From NCBI GenBank assembly GCA_019420265.1, contig JAHZHM010000320.1, positions 1 to 9,318 of the forward strand: a stretch of DNA of 9,318 nucleotides. The letters run 5' to 3'. Positions 6,440 through 9,318 of the stretch are shown piece after piece; position 1 is the first letter of the stretch; each line of letters begins with the position of its first letter. A model generated the notes under the pieces. That model was not told where the DNA came from. It worked only from the letters and a program-made list of their open reading frames with translations, and did not search any database. This DNA is from Clostridiales bacterium (GTDB taxonomy: Bacteria > Bacillota > Clostridia > Christensenellales > Christensenellaceae). Position numbers and translations under genes: made by a program.

Positions 6440-7816
6440 TTAAACCATCTGCTCGGGATGAAAAACCTCGTCGAACTTTTCCTCCGTCAAGAAGCCGAGC
6501 GCGACGCACGCCTCTTTGAGGGAGATATTTTCTTTATATGCTTTCTTTGCCGTCTTAGCCGCGTTCTCATAGCCAATATACGGGTTGAGCGCCGTCACCA
6601 GCATCAGCGAATTGTGCAGATTATCGTGCATCTTCTGCTTGTTTGCCGTAATGCCCACAGCGCAGTTCTTGTTGAACGAAGTGATGGCTTCAGCCAACAG
6701 GCGCGCCGATTGCAGGAAATTATAGATGATGACGGGCATAAACACGTTCAGCTCGAAATTGCCCTGGGAGGCCGCCATGCCGATGGCCGCATCGTTGCCG
6801 ATGACCTGCACAGCCACCATCGTCACCGCCTCGCACTGCGTGGGGTTGACTTTGCCAGGCATGATGGAAGAGCCGGGCTCGTTTTCCGGGATGCGAATCT
6901 CGCCCAGGCCGACCCGGGGGCCGGAAGCCAGCCAGCGAACGTCGTTGGCAATTTTCATCATATCGCAGGCCGCCGCCTTGATGGCGCCATGCGCAAAGAC
7001 CAGCTCATCCTTGGAGGAGAGCGCGTGGAACTTATTGGGCGCTGTGATAAAGGGCTTGCCCGTCAGCTGAGCGACTTTCTCCGCCGCCAGCGCAGCAAAC
7101 TGCTTAGGCGCGTTCAGCCCCGTGCCCACGGCCGTGCCGCCCACGGCCAGCTCGTAAAGCGGGCGAACCGCCATAGCAAGCAGCTCTGCATCCCGCTCCA
7201 GGCTGCTGCGCCAGCCGGAAATCTCCTGGCTGAATTTGATGGGCGTCGCGTCCTGAAGGTGCGTCCGGCCGGATTTGACGATTCCCTCATTCTCCTCTTC
7301 CAGGCGCTTGAGCGTCTCAATCAATTCTTCAATGGCCGGAAGCAGCTTATCCTCAATGGCGATGACGGCAGAGATGTGCATGGCCGTCGGGAAGGTATCG
7401 TTGGAGGACTGGCTCATGTTGATGTCGTCGTTGGGATGGCAGGCCTTTTGGCCCAAAATCTGGTTCGCCCGGTTTGCGATGACCTCGTTCGCATTCATGT
7501 TGGACTGCGTTCCAGAGCCTGTCTGCCAGACGACCAGCGGAAAATGGCCGTTGAGCTGGCCGGAGATCACTTCGTCGCAGGCGGCGCAGATGGCCTCCAT
7601 CTTTTGCTTCGTCATCTTTTCTGGTTTGAGCTCGGCGTTGGCCATAGCCGCCGCCTTTTTCAGAATGCCAAATGCCCGCGTAATTTCTCTGGGCATCACT
7701 TCGATATCCACGCCAATTTTAAAATTTTCGTGGCTTCTCTGGGTCTGCGCGGCCCAAAGCCGGTCTGCAGGCACTTTCATCTCGCCCATCGAATCGTGTT
7801 CAATACGGTATTCCAT
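6440..7816 (-). CDS. fumC: Class II fumarate hydratase (fumarase C)
   Basis: Interconverts fumarate and (S)-malate in the cytoplasm; a homotetramer without iron-sulfur cluster, so oxygen-stable. 458 residues, against 467 in E. coli FumC, with very close resemblance along the whole length. Visible: VPADRLWAAQTQRS (15-28); TGSGTQSNMN (99-108); the HPND motif of the second site (127-130); SQSSND (135-140); GRTHLQDATP with catalytic H186; and the superfamily signature GSSIMPGKVNP (315-325), whose S316/S317 loop holds the catalytic serine. ENEPGSS and FNKNCAVGI fit fumarase better than aspartase. I chose the ATG at 7816: it has AAGGTGGG upstream and begins MEYRIEHDSMGEM like other FumC proteins. 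An in-frame TTG at 7840 would add 8 residues but has no ribosome site. First gene of the operon, with hdrB 25 bases behind. Likely role: reductive (malate to fumarate) or oxidative C4 flow; direction cannot be read from sequence. Confidence 0.96.
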   Translation of the reverse strand: MEYRIEHDSMGEMKVPADRLWAAQTQRSHENFKIGVDIEVMPREITRAFGILKKAAAMANAELKPEKMTKQKMEAICAACDEVISGQLNGHFPLVVWQTGSGTQSNMNANEVIANRANQILGQKACHPNDDINMSQSSNDTFPTAMHISAVIAIEDKLLPAIEELIETLKRLEEENEGIVKSGRTHLQDATPIKFSQEISGWRSSLERDAELLAMAVRPLYELAVGGTAVGTGLNAPKQFAALAAEKVAQLTGKPFITAPNKFHALSSKDELVFAHGAIKAAACDMMKIANDVRWLASGPRVGLGEIRIPENEPGSSIMPGKVNPTQCEAVTMVAVQVIGNDAAIGMAASQGNFELNVFMPVIIYNFLQSARLLAEAITSFNKNCAVGITANKQKMHDNLHNSLMLVTALNPYIGYENAAKTAKKAYKENISLKEACVALGFLTEEKFDEVFHPEQMV

Positions 7817-7824
7817 CACCTTTC

Positions 7825-7831
7825 CCACCTT
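7825..7831 (-). promoter_or_regulatory. Ribosome binding site that fixes the fumC start
   Basis: AAGGTGG on the minus strand, 8 bases before the ATG at 7816. The alternative TTG at 7840 lies upstream of this site and is preceded only by A/T-rich sequence without any purine box. Confidence 0.7.
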
Positions 7832-7865
7832 ATCTATCAAGATTTTTAAAATATATCATCAGCTT

Positions 7866-7899
7866 CCGCTCCCCGCCCTGGCCGGGCATTGAGAGGCGG
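7866..7899 (-). other. GC-rich hairpin in the fumC leader
   Basis: On the minus strand the leader can fold CCGCCTCTC (7891-7899) onto GGGGAGCGG (7866-7874) with one mismatch and two G-U pairs. An inner stem GCCC/GGGC (7875-7887) has loop GGCCA and a 3-base bulge. A U-rich stretch (ATATATTTT) follows only after a gap of about 9 bases, so this is not a classical terminator. It might be an attenuator, an mRNA-stabilising 5' structure or a binding site; the function is unknown. Confidence 0.4.
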
Positions 7900-7930
7900 C
7901 GCTTTTTGGGCATATTACATTTTTCGCTTT

Positions 7931-7939
7931 ATTTTACCA
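7931..7939 (-). promoter_or_regulatory. Possible second -10 box upstream of fumC
   Basis: TGGTAAAAT on the minus strand reads as an extended -10 (TGn followed by TAAAAT, 5 of 6 with TATAAT). No good -35 stands 17 bases upstream (TTTCGC only), so this is a weaker candidate than the promoter at 7981-8009. Confidence 0.25.
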
Positions 7940-7970
7940 TGCTTCGCCGGGCTGCGAAATTGCCAAATTT

Positions 7971-7999
7971 ATATATCGGTATTATGATTATCGATATAT
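7971..7999 (-). promoter_or_regulatory. Inverted repeat over the -10 box, putative operator
   Basis: Perfect 8-base arms ATATATCG (7992-7999, read on minus) and CGATATAT (7971-7978) around a 13-base spacer. The centre, near 7985, falls within the CATAAT box, so a dimeric protein bound here would block RNA polymerase. It matches neither the Rex (TTGTGA-type) nor the Fnr/Crp (TTGAT/TGTGA) operator that I would expect for a redox operon. The regulator is unknown. A/T-rich sequence makes chance repeats easier, hence moderate confidence. Confidence 0.5.
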
Positions 8000-8009
8000 C
8001 TATTCGCAA
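7981..8009 (-). promoter_or_regulatory. Sigma-A-type promoter for the fumC-hdr-flx operon
   Basis: Minus strand: -35 TTGCGA (8004-8009, 4 of 6 with TTGACA), 17-base spacer, -10 CATAAT (7981-7986, 5 of 6). It lies downstream of both purA terminators and about 165 bases before the fumC start, giving a leader of roughly 155 bases with transcription start expected near 7974. Confidence 0.55.
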
Positions 8010-8035
8010 TTTACATATTTTCGCTCCGCTTCAAC

Positions 8036-8073
8036 AAAAAAAGCTGCATGGCCTGGCGTCCACACGGCTTTTT
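8036..8073 (-). terminator. Second terminator behind purA (A/U-flanked hairpin)
   Basis: On the minus strand AAAAAGC-CGTGTGG pairs with CCATGCA-GCTTTTT: a 14-position stem with one C/A mismatch and two G-U pairs, loop ACGCCAGG, followed by seven T in total. Since the stem also carries an A-tract, it could work from both sides, though no plus-strand gene needs it. It stands about 14 bases behind the first terminator. Confidence 0.65.
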
Positions 8074-8086
8074 GGTAAAATTTGCT

Positions 8087-8118
8087 AAAAAAGAAAAGGC
8101 GGCCAATGCCGCCTTTTC
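8087..8118 (-). terminator. Rho-independent terminator of purA
   Basis: On the minus strand a perfect 11-base stem GAAAAGGCGGC (8108-8118) / GCCGCCTTTTC (8093-8103) with loop ATTG, directly followed by six T (8087-8092). It begins 13 bases after the purA stop codon. Confidence 0.93.
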
Positions 8119-8131
8119 CAAAACACAATTC

Positions 8132-9318
<1,187 letters not shown>

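Larger units (their letters stand above)
1..7816 (-). other. Operon fumC-hdrBCA-flxDCBA
   Basis: Eight genes in one direction with gaps of 25 (fumC-hdrB) and 15 (hdrC-hdrA) bases and overlaps of 11 (hdrB-hdrC), 10 (hdrA-flxD), 13 (flxD-flxC), 8 (flxC-flxB) and 8 (flxB-flxA) bases. No hairpin with a U-tract and no further promoter was seen inside. The set encodes a complete FlxABCD-HdrABC-type complex plus fumarase. The operon runs out of the window on the left, so further genes may follow flxA. Confidence 0.8.
7817..8131. other. Intergenic region between purA and fumC
   Basis: 315 bases with no credible gene. It is much richer in A/T than its surroundings. Reading on the minus strand it holds two successive terminators behind purA (8087-8118, 8036-8073), a promoter (7981-8009), an inverted repeat centred on the -10 box (7971-7999), a small inverted repeat TTCGC/GCGAA (7943-7958), a possible second -10 box (7931-7939), a GC-rich hairpin (7866-7899) and the fumC ribosome site. 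No tRNA, known riboswitch or transposon end was recognised. Confidence 0.8.

Noticed and set aside
6440..7816. fumC gene as aspartate ammonia-lyase
   Set aside because: The signature GSSIMPGKVNP is shared by the superfamily, but the whole length, including VPADRLWAAQTQRS and the C-terminus, follows FumC closely.
6458..7849. 463-codon open frame on the plus strand opposite fumC
   Set aside because: Shadow of fumC: no ribosome site, Arg/His-rich product without recognisable domain.
7906..8088. 60-codon plus-strand frame in the intergenic region
   Set aside because: Starts with TTG without ribosome site and runs through the promoter, inverted repeat and both terminators.
7817..8131. Rex or Fnr operator upstream of fumC
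   Set aside because: I looked for TTGTGA/TTGTTA-type and TTGAT-N4-ATCAA-type palindromes and found none; only the unrelated ATATATCG repeat is present.

Overview
All genes read on the minus strand, so transcription runs from the right edge to the left. The window holds the 3' part of purA, a 315-base intergenic region with two terminators and a promoter, and then one tightly packed gene string: fumC - hdrB - hdrC - hdrA - flxD - flxC - flxB - flxA (cut by the left edge). Strong GGAGG ribosome sites, U-tract terminators, a class II fumarase and an iron-sulfur/flavin electron-bifurcation set suggest a strictly anaerobic bacterium, most likely a fairly GC-rich member of the Clostridia. This is inferred from gene content and style; no rRNA or other taxonomic marker is present.

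Right part (8132-9318): adenylosuccinate synthase, missing its N-terminal P-loop, which lies beyond the window. It is closed by a strong hairpin terminator (8087-8118) and a second A/U-flanked hairpin (8036-8073), which insulate it from what follows. Intergenic region (7817-8131): besides the terminators it holds a sigma-A-type promoter (TTGCGA, 17-base spacer, CATAAT) whose -10 box lies at the centre of a perfect 8-base inverted repeat, and a GC-rich hairpin in the presumed 5' leader.

Left and central part (1-7816): fumarase, then a complete HdrABC (heterodisulfide reductase-type) set and a complete FlxABCD set, the last gene lacking only its C-terminal end. The FlxABCD-HdrABC type of complex is known from Desulfovibrio vulgaris as an NADH-linked heterodisulfide-reductase-like complex thought to work by flavin-based electron bifurcation. 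Expected electron path: NADH to FlxA (FAD, [2Fe-2S]); through FlxB/FlxC clusters and the MvhD-like FlxD to the FAD of HdrA; there the electrons split, one branch through HdrC to the two CCG-type clusters of HdrB (disulfide reduction), the other to low-potential ferredoxin. Five of the seven junctions overlap by 8-13 bases in an ATG...TAA arrangement, which suggests coupled translation and fixed subunit ratios.

The most interesting point is fumC as first gene of this operon, apparently sharing the hdr-flx promoter. It raises the possibility that the unknown disulfide/thiol pair of this bacterial Hdr is connected to malate/fumarate metabolism. No dsrC, hydrogenase, formate dehydrogenase, alcohol dehydrogenase or methanogenic gene is visible that would supply the usual partner.
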